NCBI GenBank assembly: GCA_015680685.1
Contig: MNCI01026476.1
Span: forward strand, 50,744-114,743
Direction: 5' to 3'
DNA: 64,000 bases
DNA from: Gnetum montanum
Lineage: Eukaryota > Streptophyta > Gnetopsida > Gnetales > Gnetaceae
Positions 46,658 through 58,689 of the stretch are shown here, piece after piece; position 1 is the stretch's first letter, and every line of letters begins with the position of its first letter. The position numbers were made by a program, and so were the translations under genes. The notes beneath the pieces are model-generated. The model saw nothing but the letters and a program-made list of their open reading frames with translations. It did no database searches and had not been told where the DNA came from.

Positions 46658-49600
46658 AAAACCTTGAAAGACAAAAATCATCGTAAAAGCTATGTGGAAA
46701 GGATACTTCCCTCTTCATCTGAAATTTCAGGTCTGGTGAACTTTATTTGTTACTCTGTCTTTAGAATTTTGTTTAGAGAATTAAAGCGTCCCTCTGACCA
46801 GTGTCTAGAAGAAAGGCCGCTTGGAGATGTTGTATGTGTTGATTTTGAGAGTATAAAGGAGGTGAAGGCCGATGCTCTTGGTGCTATCCGCCCCTTTCTG
46901 GCCGACGAGGCAAGTTAGTTTGATTGCGCAGGTTTACACTTTTTTTCTTTTGATTTCTTTTGATTTTGCACAGTATAATGAATAATTCCAGGACTGCCGA
47001 AGAAAAGGAATCGCAGGAAAAGTTTACAGAAGCTTTACATTTGTAGAGGTATTGTGTGTTCTTATTATCAACGATTCATATCCCCATGCGGTTCCAATTT
47101 ATTTAAACTTTAAAGAAAGTGTTACTAAGTGTGTTTTGCATTATGTTTTTGTTGACAAGAAAGATAACCTCTGTAACGTGAACAGTATTTAAATCATTGC
47201 AATCATTATTAAAAGGTATAGAAACCTCATGCAGGATTTTGTGCTTTTTGACTGCTAACGTGGGAAATTCTGTTTTGTCACTGTTACGTATGGAACAATT
47301 TCTTGAGTTAGTACTCTTCAGCCATTGTTAGAATCTCACGAGGCATTCGTTGTTAACTTTAGATTATGGAAATTCCATGCTTTCGCTTTGTTAGCAATAT
47401 GCAATAAACTTTTACTGTGCTATTTGTATGCTTCAAAGGAATTAGTCGTCAAAGTTTTCCACTCGGACAAATCTTCCAAAACCTGCCTAGATATATAAAT
47501 CGAAAACATAATCCGCAGGAACATTCTAAATTGAGAATTTGCCAATGTTCATGAATTATTTTGAAATTTCTGAAGCTTTCTCTCGCCAGTCATGATATCT
47601 TGTGTTAGTTACCTTTTAACACGATTTGGTATCGTTTTATTGACGTTTGACATGATCTATTATGAGTGCCAATACATAAAAAGACAAGACAAATCAATTA
47701 GAATTTTTTTCCAACTAATTAAAAAACAAAAGCCTAATCCTTCTCAAGGCATGATAAAATGATTTTTATCATAAGAAAAGCAATGATTTTTATCAAATAT
47801 TGAGAATTGCTTAGTTATTGCCATAACAACCTTTGATATGGTATACACACACTTTAAATGACAATGTAAATGCTTTAAGTTACTACTTTGGCAAACTGCA
47901 TTGAGGATACGTCACATGAGGCTCACTCTGTGAGTTCTTGGCTTTTTCAATGTTAATTGTTAATGTATTCAAATATTTGATCAAGAAAGGAATTGGAAAC
48001 ATTTAAAGCTATCTTAGTTAACTCATTCTTACATTAGGGTTTAATAGTTAATAAACTTAATCATTGAATGTTTCTTGATAGATGCAGGCAGTATTTTGGA
48101 ATTCAATGATTGAGTGTCAACCACCGAGGATGGATATTTTAATGTCACTTTTCTCCTCATTAATTGAGCATGTATGATTTATCTATAGTCAGATTCACCA
48201 ACTTGTCCTTTTTTACTGTTTAAAACATCTAATATAGTGTTTATTATGGCATTCATTTTGGCAGTTAATAATTTGATTGAAGGATAGTTTCTTATGATTT
48301 CTTTTGATGTTTCTATTCAATAAATTTCATTATCAGAATTTAGAATACATGTCATCTAAATTCCTTTCATTTATTTGGGCAGGTGAATGAAGCTCTTGAT
48401 CATATTCAATCATCTGATCATAACATGGACATAGGAGATATTGCCAAGAACAGTTAGAAGTTTTTAATCTGAAATTAATATTTGATAAATGAATCCACTC
48501 CTGACATGTATTTTGCTTATAATTTTCGTCTAATTGCTTTTAACACTGTTTGTTATTTTTGAAAATTGTCATTTATGCTGTTTATCTTTAACTTTTCTTT
48601 TTATACATATTAATAGATGGTTATGCTAGAATGCAGCCTGTAGCTATGCTTTCTATGGTCATGTGTGTACAATGAATCTGGCCAAAAGGCTAATGTTTTT
48701 AGTAGCTATCATTAATTCTCTCCACTGAAAACATTATAAATGATTTCCTCAAAGAATTTATTTTGGCTTTAGATCTTCCTCTGTGCACCTTTTTTCCTGG
48801 GCACATTCTGTGCATCATGGAAGAGGTGTGGGTCTCTCCTTAAAAGCTTGAAGATAAGGTTCAGAAATCTAAATATTTTAATAGCAAAGACATTGGTATG
48901 GTTTCAAGGATTTTTCACAGTGCAGGATATGTTTGTAAAATCATGTGTTTTTTAAAACAGAAATTTCGATATGTACAGAGTTCAGAGCTTCTGCTTTTTC
49001 TGTTCTTTGTAACGTTTCAAGAAAGACAACTCAAGCTGTATTTTCACTTCAAGATATCAGACCTGCCAAAGAACTAATAAACAGTGCAACACTTTCATGT
49101 CTCATTAATCTGAAGTCTGTACATGTTAACTCCTTCCTACTAATCCGATGTGCTCCTCTCTCTGTGTATTTGACATTCAGCCTCTTGCTATTGGCTTTTA
49201 ATATGCATCTTGGCCAGTATTAGTACCCTAAATTAGTTGTCCTCTGCTAAATTCCTTTTTATGCCCATTAATATGATATTTGATATATTCATACACTTCG
49301 TTTTAGTAATTTAGTGGCACAGGGAAAGGGGATTGCAGAAGATCTCCAAAAAATTATCTTTTTGATATTGAGGGATGCCTTCACTGGGAAAGCAGGCTGG
49401 GAACTTGACATACCTCAAAAGAGATTCATTTCTCTTATGTGCTTATGTATTAAGCACAAGGATTTAATTCTTACAATGGTACTATTTGTTTTATGCATTA
49501 GAAAACAAATCTGTGATAATTCTAAATAAGCATAGATTATTTGAGTTTTTTGGTTTTTCACCTTATTTTCCATACACAAGCAGACTTCATAGAAAATCTT

Positions 49601-49902
49601 TTGATCATCAAAGAGGTCTATGGACTCTCATTTCTGGTGTGTGATTTTATTTTTAGATATACCGTTATGTAAATATGTGTTATTTTGATAAAAAGTTTGT
49701 GTTCTTTTTTCGTTGCAAGCATCTTTATGATTTTCATGTCCAAAGGGGCTCTAATGTATAATTAAGAGCTATTTGCTGTCCAAAGGGGCTCTAATGTATA
49801 ATTAAGAGCTGTTTGCTCAAGGGCAGGTAGTAAAATATATAACTGATAAGGCTGCCAGTACCGTTAGCAGTGAAAAGAGAGGAAGCTCTCAAGATGAAAT
49901 CG
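46658..49902 (+). CDS. Unidentified split host gene, six consecutive in-frame exons (partial)
   Basis: Exons inferred from frame and splice sites: 46658-46909, 46992-47048, 48088-48171, 48383-48452, 49315-49478, 49827-49902. Together they give one uninterrupted frame of 703 nt (about 234 codons). All acceptors are AG, several after pyrimidine-rich tracts. Donors are GT, except the first, which is GAG|GCAAGT, a GC-AG intron with an otherwise perfect donor. Peptide landmarks are KADALGAIRPFLADE, DCRRKGIAGKVYRSFTFVE, VFWNSMIECQPPRMDILMSL, GIAEDLQKIIFLILRDAF and VVKYITDKAASTVSSEKRG. It looks helical and soluble, and I do not recognise the family. The 5' and 3' ends are not found, and the next exons may lie beyond the repeats to the right. 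Another possible exon is 48958-49114. The fourth donor is weak. Confidence 0.6.
49738..49817 (+). repeat. 40-bp tandem duplication just before exon 6
   Basis: Units 49738-49777 and 49778-49817 (each begins GTCCAAAGGGGCTCTAATGT) differ at one position. The second copy ends 9 bp before the acceptor AG at 49825-49826, so it lies in the branch-point region of that intron. Confidence 0.95.
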
Positions 49903-51793
49903 GTAAACCCATGTTTGTATCGAAGTTATGTTATATGTTACTCATTTAGTGATTAAAGACGATGTCCATTCTGATCAGAGATAAGAATGTTGCTTGTAGC
50001 AGATTTTGCATCAAGATATGATACTTTTGTCCTCATAGACTTTCATTTAGGTACTACGTCAACCTAGCAAGGCTAATTGCTTTTGTTTGTGTTGATGCAA
50101 AAATATTGCTTGCAAGGAACCAGATATTTGCGCAGTACCTAATGTGATATGCACCTTTTACAAGGAATGGCCTATAGCACTTGCATATAATCACAACTTG
50201 CTTGGAAAGAAGGAATGACCTCTAGCATCTTGCATATAAACTTGACTTGCCCAGAAATAGTCACATTGCTAGAGTTAAATGACTATTTAAAGAAACACAT
50301 ATATTCATGCTACTGCTCATAAAGTTTCAAATAGCCATGTATATATATGTTTTTAAACAAGAAAAATTCAAACAACACTGTACAAATTGTAACAATGTGA
50401 TAGCTTTGGACAGCAACATGACAGTTTTCGTTGCTATCCATTGACAGCTTACGTTGCTATCCTTGGCAAGCAACGTGTGGAAACGATTGTCATCGATTGC
50501 AACATATGGTGACAACTCGTTGCAATCCATCCGTTGAAATCTATTCATTGTTATCTTATAATGGTTTCATATTTTTCTAATAAATGATAACTGATTCCGA
50601 GGCCTTTTGGGTTCTTGATGGGAGAACAAGGCACGGGGAATCAATTGCAGTGTAGCAGTTCAGGTCCCTTTTACAGTCACTTACAGTGTGCATACACCAT
50701 CACCGTAGAGCGCCCGTGTGAAAGAAGATCCGGAACATTCAAGCATCAATGGCATCAATGGTTGGAGGTCAGTTCGATCAGTTTTTCAAAATTGATTTGT
50801 GCATTTTTGTTTCATGCACATTTGTAAATTAAGAGATCTGTTTTTACATGCTTCTGCTTGTGCAATCCGGTTTTTGATGCACGTAGATTTTTTACATTTG
50901 GTATCAAAGCGAGGTTGGATCTCTATCTTGATGCTTAGTTTTGGTTTTCTGGGTTTTGCTGCATTGTTTCTNTGTTCTGGCTTTGTGTTTTGTTCATTTT
51001 GATGATGCAGCAGCTCCCGAAATTCAATTGTAATGCTACACTCAGGATTTTGCTGTGCACATCGAGTCTTCTAACCTTGCAACAATTTCCTGTGTCTGGA
51101 ACCATGAGCCTACTTTGTCTTTTAGAGACATTAGAGTGCTTAATCTCCTTTTCAAAAATCTAAGTAAGTAACTCTATGTTTTGCTTTTCCATTGCTGCGA
51201 GAAGCAAAGTAGGTATCTCTCTGTTTTGCTCTTCTGCTATCGCCATGGCTGCTCTTGCTAGATCTGTGATGTGATGTGATGCTCTGTTTCTTGTTGTTGC
51301 TGATCACAGTTTCGAATTGTCTCTTAGAATGTTGGCTCGCTACGTTGTTACTGTTTGCTTGCTTGCTCCGGTGTTCACACTACCGTGTGTGTTTAAATTA
51401 AAGTGCGAACCATAGATGACCGTTGCTACAAAATAGAAATGTTTTGCCCAACTCTCAATCTAGAAACTTTTTATAAAATCGTTCTTCTGTACAAATCTTC
51501 AGACAGAGAGATTTTCCTAATTTTTTACTAATATTTGTTATTTGGTGTTGTGCTTGTTGGTCATAGCAGAGTTCTTTATTAATGTTGGTGATAAATTATC
51601 TAATTTCACCAAAACTCATTTATGCTAAGACTAAATTTTAGCGTTTTAGTTCAGCCAAACATTTGTTGCAAAAAAGTTGAGGTAGACAACCTAGTAAATG
51701 TTCTTTTGCATCGATTTCATGTGTTAACTTCCCATTATAATATAATTCTTCAATCGTTTCTAAATCATTTCTAAAAGCCTATATAGATCTTAA
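49903..51793. other. Probable intron or intergenic DNA with LTR-like signals
   Basis: No coding frame is convincing. The stretch 50395-50560 is rich in GTTGC/GCAAC motifs in both directions (for example GTTGCTATCC twice). 50899-50910 reads TGGTATCAAAGC, a tRNA-Met primer-like site, so 50300-50897 may be an old LTR on the plus strand. An N lies at 50972. No gag or pol follows. Confidence 0.4.
50899..50910 (+). other. tRNA-Met primer-like site
   Basis: TGGTATCAAAGC differs by one base from TGGTATCAGAGC, the complement of initiator tRNA-Met used by copia elements and caulimovirids. A similar site lies at 54549-54560. Neither has a coding region behind it. Confidence 0.4.
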
Positions 51794-53580
51794 ATGTTAG
51801 TTAGCCTAGCTTCAAAAAATCTATCCTTATATAAATTTTCTTACTTTTCTTTATTTCCTAAGAATTCTTTAGTAATAGCATTTAAAATAAGAACACTAGG
51901 GGCATTAATTAACTTTCTTTTAATTGGATTAGAAATATGGTTTCACCATCATTTAAGAATTCCTTTAAAAAGACAATTAGCATTCCAAATCACTTGTCTA
52001 GAAGTTTTCCTTCTAAGAGAATCTAGATGGACAAATAACTTTATTGTCCATTGTGAAAACTGGTGTTTTGTCTTTAGTCTTTCATGTTTGAATTGCAGCA
52101 AAGTCTATAGGATCTTCTATTTGTGTATTAGCAGTTTTTGATAATAAAAATTTTTCTTCAGAATTTGAGGTAGTGTCTTCTTGCGATTCAGTGTTGCTAG
52201 TGGAGGGTGTTTTAATGTGAATACCACTAGTATTAGCTCTAACTTTTGATTTCCCTTTTTTCTCTGCTAATTCTTTTTATTTTTTCCTATATATTGCAGT
52301 ATGTGATTTTCCTACATAAGGTGGAGATCCCGCAATAGGTAATTCTTTAGTTGATGATGAAGCACTAGTTTGTATTTTTGGTACCCAGTGTATTTGTAAG
52401 ACATTATGATGAATAATGTCTAACTTTGTGTCTTGTTTTGCTACTAGTTCTTCGATGTATCTATATGCATATTTGCCTAGTTTTGGAGTTGTACTATATC
52501 AAAAGGTGGAGTTTGCATCTTTATGGTAAGTAATTTTTGGTTGGTTTGTTTTCTTCAAGGGCTGCAATAGGAGTAGGCATATTAATTTTTAGTCTTAATA
52601 GGGCATCACTTTCCTGATAGTGATAATGTTCTTCCTTTTTTCTAACTTGGTGATGAGGATAAGATTTATCTACTTCGTTTAGGATGGAGGATTCTTCATT
52701 AGAGATGGAAGATGAGACTTCCTCTATTTTAGCTTTACCTTTTTGATCTGCTAAAGTTTGACTTGTTTGGATAGGAGGTGGTCCTAATACTGCTTCTATG
52801 GGATAGTTAATGTTTAAATCTTTATAGACTTGTGCTAACCTTTTTGCCTTCTCTTCTCTTTTTTCTATAGTTTGTGGGAGGTGTGCAAAAAAGAAGTTGA
52901 GGGGTTGAACACAAGATGTTGAAGGTTGTGGTGTGAAAGGAACCTTTTTTGTAAATATTTTCTTAGGTTGGTTGTGATATTTTAAAGGATCCTTTTCTAC
53001 AAGATGTAATGGTTGCAATTGAACATGGTATCTTTGTTTCCTTGGTTGAGACTTTTTGAGTCTAATATATTCAAAAAAGTCTTGTTGTAGATTTGTCAAG
53101 TCTAGATACATTGTATGGATGGCTAACCCTTCTGTGTCTATGTGTAATTTGTAATCAAAGTTTGTCATTCCTACTTGCATTACCTGTTTTCCTAGAGGTG
53201 GTAAAGTCTTTATGCTAGATGTATCAAAGAGTTTAAACATTAACCTGGTGCTAATTGTAGCATAGATGCTATGTTCTTGCATATCTTAGGGGATATATGT
53301 GATGATCATTAAGCTTCTTAGGAGATGTGGATCATGCAAGGAGATAGTAAAGTTGGGTAAGGTTGCGACTAGTGCATCGTTTTCTAAAGTACCTTTGGTT
53401 TGGGTTATTATAGCATCATGAAAATTGTTAAACCTACAATCTATCAAAGCTACCCAATATGGACAATTTAACCTATAATTAAAATGTGGATGGATTAAAA
53501 TATCTATTTCTGCAATATGAATATAATTAAAATGTTCTTTTTTCCATTTATAGATTTCCTCTGGGGTCAAAAAATTATTT
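51794..53580 (-). pseudogene. Endogenous caulimovirid-like relic: 30K-type movement protein and following region
   Basis: On the minus strand a nearly open frame runs from about 53580 down to 52141 and then decays. The first part (53570-53286) has YIHIAEIDILIHP, then VALIDCRFNNFHDAII, then ATLPNFTISLHDPHLL. This is the pattern of 30K-superfamily movement proteins of Caulimoviridae, including the conserved Asp of the L-x-D-x-R block. After one stop (53283-53285) it goes on with STRLMFKLFDTSS and a long basic, Pro/Ser/Glu-rich linker (52521-53200), then YAYRYIEELVAKQDTKLDII to about 52150. The part below 52140 has many stops and unclear identity. No RT or protease of a virus was seen nearby. 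It is an old integrated copy and is broken. The movement protein would have served cell-to-cell passage of the ancestral virus. Confidence 0.7.
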
Positions 53581-53650
53581 GGAGATCACATTTAGATAAG
53601 CTCATGCTAGAGAGACTTTCTAATAAATTTCTAAATCCATGCGAAGTATA

Positions 53651-53687
53651 GCCATAGCAATAGCCATAGCCATAGCCATAGCCATTG
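53651..53687 (+). repeat. Hexanucleotide microsatellite (GCCATA)n
   Basis: Six units of GCCATA with one variant (GCAATA) and a degraded end. No associated gene. Confidence 0.9.
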
Positions 53688-56154
53688 CTTTATCCCCAAT
53701 TGTGCTAGGACTATGCATACAGATATATCTATAGCCTAGATATCTTGAGAATGGTTTCATTAGATTTGATTTCAAACCTATGTATGGAAGCAATCATCCT
53801 TTCCAATACTTGTATAGTCAAATATAAAACTTCGAATGCAGTGAATTTTGCACTTTGCATAAATGCTTCCTCTTCAACAAGCATAAAATGAATGAGTTAG
53901 ATTATCAATGGAGAACCCTGTCATCATTCATAAATTATTAATGAATGCATGATTTATCAAGGTTAGCTATATATTTGACTACTGGAGCTCTATTTTGTCT
54001 TGTTTTTACTAGTCGTTCCTGCTCCAAAGTGTCATGGGCTGCTTTAGTTCACAATCCTAAAAAGATTGATTGTCTCTTTGTAAACCAATGAAAAGAGCTT
54101 TTTTTTTTCTTCTTTTTTCCATGAACACATGATTATTAGCAATACTTAAATTTATTCTAATTATGAAATTGGTAGTACTCCAAATCACTGCCAAATCTTA
54201 CAAACCATGAGCATGTAGTCATCAGTACCACTTATTCATCACAATAATGAAATCATATATAGATTCACAACTTAACACCAAATCTTATAATCATGCATTC
54301 ATAGTCATCAACACCACTCAAACTCATCCCAATCATGAATTCATAGATGAAGTCACTGATTAGCACCATGCACACTCATAGACATTGCTACAAATATCAA
54401 GACCAAAACCCAAGCAAAAGTGGATCATTGCAAGCTCAAAGGTTTAAAGGAGTAGCATATTAACAAAATAGTGAAGTTTTTCAAATAAGTGCATTTCATT
54501 GATCATGGTATTTAGGAATGCTATTTAGCCAAGTTGTTTTTCTTCACTTGGTATCAAAGTAAGGTTCAAGCTCCAACTTCTTTCAACTCCACTTCTGTAC
54601 ATATGTGTATGCTTTGGTCAAATTCATGAGGCACATTAATATGTAGACTTCAAGTTTAGCCAAGGTGATGCACTATATAGTTGTTTGTAGGGAAATGCAG
54701 GAAGAGAGAAGGGAAGATGAATATCACTAGTGAATTTCTCCCACTTTGTAGTGTTGTCAATTGTGATATAGACTTGTCATTCAAGGAACTTAAAATCATG
54801 ATTTGGTTCTCTTTAATTAACCACTATTATGTTCTATAAAATTTGTAAATTGAGGTTAAAATATACCATAGTAATGAAAAATTTATTATATGTAACATTA
54901 TTATAATTATATTAGTTGCTTACAAATATATGGTTCCTTGGTTGATCTGTATGAGCCCTAAACTCATGGGTGTAATCTAAAGCTAATTTTTTAGTTTTTT
55001 ACAAAATCATTTTTCATATAGTCCTTTTTCTGTTGACATGTTTTGTGTTCTTGTAGTTCAAATCTCATTGTTCTACTTAATTTGCAAGATCATACAAAAT
55101 GGGGCTTGCTAAGAGTACGGGAGGTAGTGGCTGAACTAAAGCCCATATTTCAATGAATTGAAACTTCAAAAACAATGTTTCTTTAAAACAAGTTATCCAA
55201 AAAGCAATTTTTAAAAAGTATATGAAAGTCAAACAAGATTGCACAAGTATTGTATACTAGGAGAGTAAAAGATGTATAACTGATAGTCTCAATCCTTTCA
55301 TACATACATATAAATAGGGGAAAATTAAAGTACACTTTTAGAAATGTTTCAACTGTCTTTTTCTTTATGTACTTTTCATTAAAGCAATTTAAGAAAATTT
55401 CTTGTAATTTATAAAATCAAAGGTCAACTAGTAGCATCTTTTGTATGAAGTACTAGAAATATTTTCCTAACATTGTTTAAAATGATTTATATAAGTGTTT
55501 ACCAAATTTGGATCATGTGATAATTACTAGTGAATTTGAGTTTTTTTACATTAAGAATTACAATAACTGTAAATTTCATGAAATTTTATGCATGTATGTC
55601 ATGAAAAATTTTGAATTAAGAAATGCTTGAGTATAGTATTCAGTTTTAATGTATAGAAAATGAAATTAAATTTTGAGGTATAGAAAACCTTTATTAACTT
55701 TGTTTATATAAATAACTACCATTAGGAAACTGGGATTACATGGAAGTGTATGAGATGTCATATGGTTGAATTACATGCAAGTGAATGAGATGTCATATGG
55801 TCACCCAGGATAGATTTCCAAATGAAAGAAACAAATGAGGGATGTAGATTACATGGTTTGAAGCATGGAGGATAAATGAAGGCCATGGAGTATTAGCACT
55901 TTTTAATGATCATTGAAATGGTATGATGTACCAAGAGAAAAAGGATACGTAGTTGTTATAGTCTTCACAATAATGTGATTATTTAAATACTAAGTAATCA
56001 ATATAACCAATATGTAATACTTCACAATTAATGTTTCATAAAAGTAAATTCCATCTTAAGTATGTTGAGATGTGATCTAGGGGCATAGTAGAAATATACA
56101 TTCACTGACTATGGCATTAAGTAGCTAGTTGACCATAAGAAATCATCATTGAAT

Positions 56155-56385
56155 CCTTCCTCTATTTTCATAGGTATTTCTTTACATATCAAGGATGCTC
56201 TATTTGAGCTCCTTTTATATTATCAAGGATTACGAAAATAGACTCATAATCAATGAGATATGAATATTTATTTTTACCATAAGAGGTTATCAAAAACTAA
56301 TAAAAGAATTGGTGAATGGTTGACTAAACAAAAAATTAAAAATGATGGCAAAAAGTAATAATCAAGGCAAATTTTCCTTCAATCA
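56155..56385 (-). mobile_element. Diverged copia LTR fragment
   Basis: It aligns by eye with 31945-32132: shared AAGGATGCTC, GAGCTCCTT, TATATT and the terminal ATTTTCCTTCAATCA (minus strand TGATTGAAGGAAAAT). Only the U3 side is recognisable. Confidence 0.6.
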
Positions 56386-56389
56386 TCTT

Positions 56390-56760
56390 TATAGTATGTT
56401 GTGATGCCTAACCATGGGTCGTGGTCTATCTAGAGACAAAAAAATAGTAATAATGAGTCGTGGCTTTCTCATGGTGTATCTATCATTGGTCATGATGACA
56501 TCATGATGGCTTGACCACTAGTCATGGTCCAATTGTGGTGGATGCTACAGCTGCAGTTCTATTGATCTTGGCCTTTTGGACTAAGCTGTCTTGACCACGA
56601 GTCATAATGTGCTCGTGGTTGCCTAGCCACAAGTTGCAATCAAGTCATGGTAGCTAAAACAAATAAATTTTTATACTAAGTATATTATGAGTAGACCATA
56701 GGTCATGGTTTAAACTTGATGCAAATCATGTAAGTCATGATCTAAACTTTGTGAGAAATT
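56390..56760. repeat. Second cluster of CATGG/CCATG palindromic motifs
   Basis: Many ACCATGGGTCGTGGT-like and GTCATGATG phrases occur in 370 bp, similar in style to 5920-6250. It starts next to the copia LTR fragment. Confidence 0.55.
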
Positions 56761-57533
56761 GGTAAAGAAGATTTCATTTGTGCCTACTAAAAACTACCAT
56801 TATTTATCTTTTTTGAAAAATGTTTTTTCTTTTCCTCAAGAATAACTTTTTTATTAAGAATAAAATAGATTCCAATAACATGACCTTCATGATGACAATA
56901 GCTACAACATTCTTACAAATTATAGCATATAATTTCCTAGGAAAAATACTAATTACTATCTATGAGTCTTAATTTTTTCTTCCTCTACTATAAATCAATC
57001 TCTACAAAATAACATTTAAGCTACATACCATCTAGTGAGTCTTTAAGATTTTGGTAATTCTAGCAACAATTTTACTTTTAACACTTTGAAAAATAAGAGG
57101 AAGATTTTTTATTCAATCTAATAAAAAATTTTAGAATAATTAGAAGAATAGGAATTAAAATCCAGTGTCTATTCCCAAGCAATAAAAGTATTGTAATGAT
57201 GCATAAAAACTTTAAAATCCAAGATTACTAAACTATTTCAAAATTGGCCAATTTAACAAGTAAAGAATATCCAAAAAATAGTAGGAATGTAAAAGATTAA
57301 TTCCATATCACTTAAGGATAGCTTGAATCATTGATATAAAATCCTTATGTAAGTGAATAATTCCAATAATCAACAAAAATATATATCAATAGGTGATACC
57401 TTTTGATTGAAATTCATATAAATTATCATGTGAAAAAAAAATCTTTGAAATCCTTCATAGTCTCTATATTCTGAGAGATATCCTCATAGTGAAAACTTTT
57501 TGACTAACTATTCTCATCTTGTAGCTACTAAGG

Positions 57534-58398
57534 TGATGAATCATGTTTTAACTAGCTCCAATATTGGGTACCCCATATCGGAGCCTCGACATCGAATACC
57601 CAATGTTGGAGCTCAGGATATGATGTCTAATATCCAATATTGTAGGGTATATGCCAGCCTATAAATATAGCACTTGGGCTCATAGTTTCAGATATAGTTT
57701 TTCATTAGTTTTTGTCATAGATGGTGAAGCTCTTGTAGTTTGTTTTCTCCAAAGTTAGAATATTTTCTAAGTGCCCGTAACAGGAGTTTGAGTGTGTACG
57801 GATCTTTGTTCAAATACTGATGTACCTGAGCATAGCAGTGTAACAAGAATAAAAATGAACCCTTTTGATCATCCTTGTAGCACTGAGAATAGATTAATTT
57901 TTCTTTAATGCATTTAACATTTATGCACTTCACTTTAATGCACTTTAATTGAGCACTTAATTTCCAATTAATAAACACAAGCACAACCACTTCAAGCATA
58001 CGTGTAGCACTTGGTAACCCAAAAATGCTTAACGTTTAGTAACCCAATAGCACTACATGTGTTCAGGATGTGTTTGGAGAGTGGAAATAGGTACTTGTCT
58101 TAGGCTAGCTAGGCAATAGATTAATCAGATATTAAATTCCTATACCTTCATTCTTGTCTTAGGCGATTAAACTTTCAAAACATAAAATAATAAAAATCAT
58201 GTGCCTCACTTACACTTAAACCATATCCTTGAACCTCACAAGTGTATTTGGGAAGACAACAAACATTCTCAACGTCCATTTCACTTCTTAGAGAATTAGT
58301 GCACTAACTAACTATAGGTCCATGGAATTCGACTGGATCACATGTGAACACCTTAATGATTCATATGGTTGAGTGTAGGGGTACCTTGCCACTCATCG
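57534..58398 (+). mobile_element. 5' LTR of the right-hand Athila-like element
   Basis: It starts TGATGAATCATG and ends GCCACTCATCG, directly before the primer site. The TATA box is TATAAATA at 57660-57667. Between LTR start and TATA lie CCAATATTGG-type palindromes, including an imperfect inverted repeat (CTCCAATATTGGGTACCCC against GAATACCCAATGTTGGAG). The U5 has GGTAACCCAAAAATGC and related phrases. The 3' LTR is beyond the window. Confidence 0.88.
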
Positions 58399-58399
58399 T

Positions 58400-58417
58400 T
58401 GGTGCCGTTGCTAGGGA
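58400..58417 (+). other. tRNA-Asp primer binding site
   Basis: TGGTGCCGTTGCTAGGGA, two changes from the canonical Athila-type site, directly after the LTR. Confidence 0.88.
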
Positions 58418-58689
58418 CCTTTTGGTTATTTTGTTTGCTATCTAGATTTAGTGAAAATTATTCAAATTGTCGAAATGAACCTTAAAGTGGTATCACATTT
58501 TAAGATTACTACAACAATTTTAAGCACGCTGCATTTTTATTTTTCTAACATAAAATATCTTCTTCTCATAAGAGCAATTCTCTATCCAAGTCTAATGGAG
58601 TACATTAGCTAGTGCCTCAATAAGACTGACTGATATATTCTCATCCTGATGAGTATGTATCCAATTTCACCTTCATCCTACACTAGGAT

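Larger units (their letters stand above)
53688..57533. other. Repeat-derived DNA without recognisable genes
   Basis: AT-rich throughout. It contains a tRNA-Met primer-like site (TGGTATCAAAGT, 54549-54560), a diverged minus-strand copia LTR piece (56155-56385) and a CATGG palindrome cluster (56390-56760). ATTACATG(G/C)AAGTG(T)A phrases repeat at 55736 and 55771. No coding frame is supported. Confidence 0.5.

Noticed and set aside
46731-46764. Possible 34-nt intron (GT...TTTAG) inside exon 1 of the host gene
   Set aside because: Too short for a plant intron, and its removal would break the reading frame.
51794-52141. 115-codon plus-strand open frame with hydrophobic composition
   Set aside because: It is the antisense shadow of the caulimovirid-like relic, which reads on the minus strand.
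54549-54560. Start of a new copia or caulimovirid element from the tRNA-Met-like site
   Set aside because: No LTR end can be placed upstream and no coding sequence follows. One 12-base match is weak evidence.
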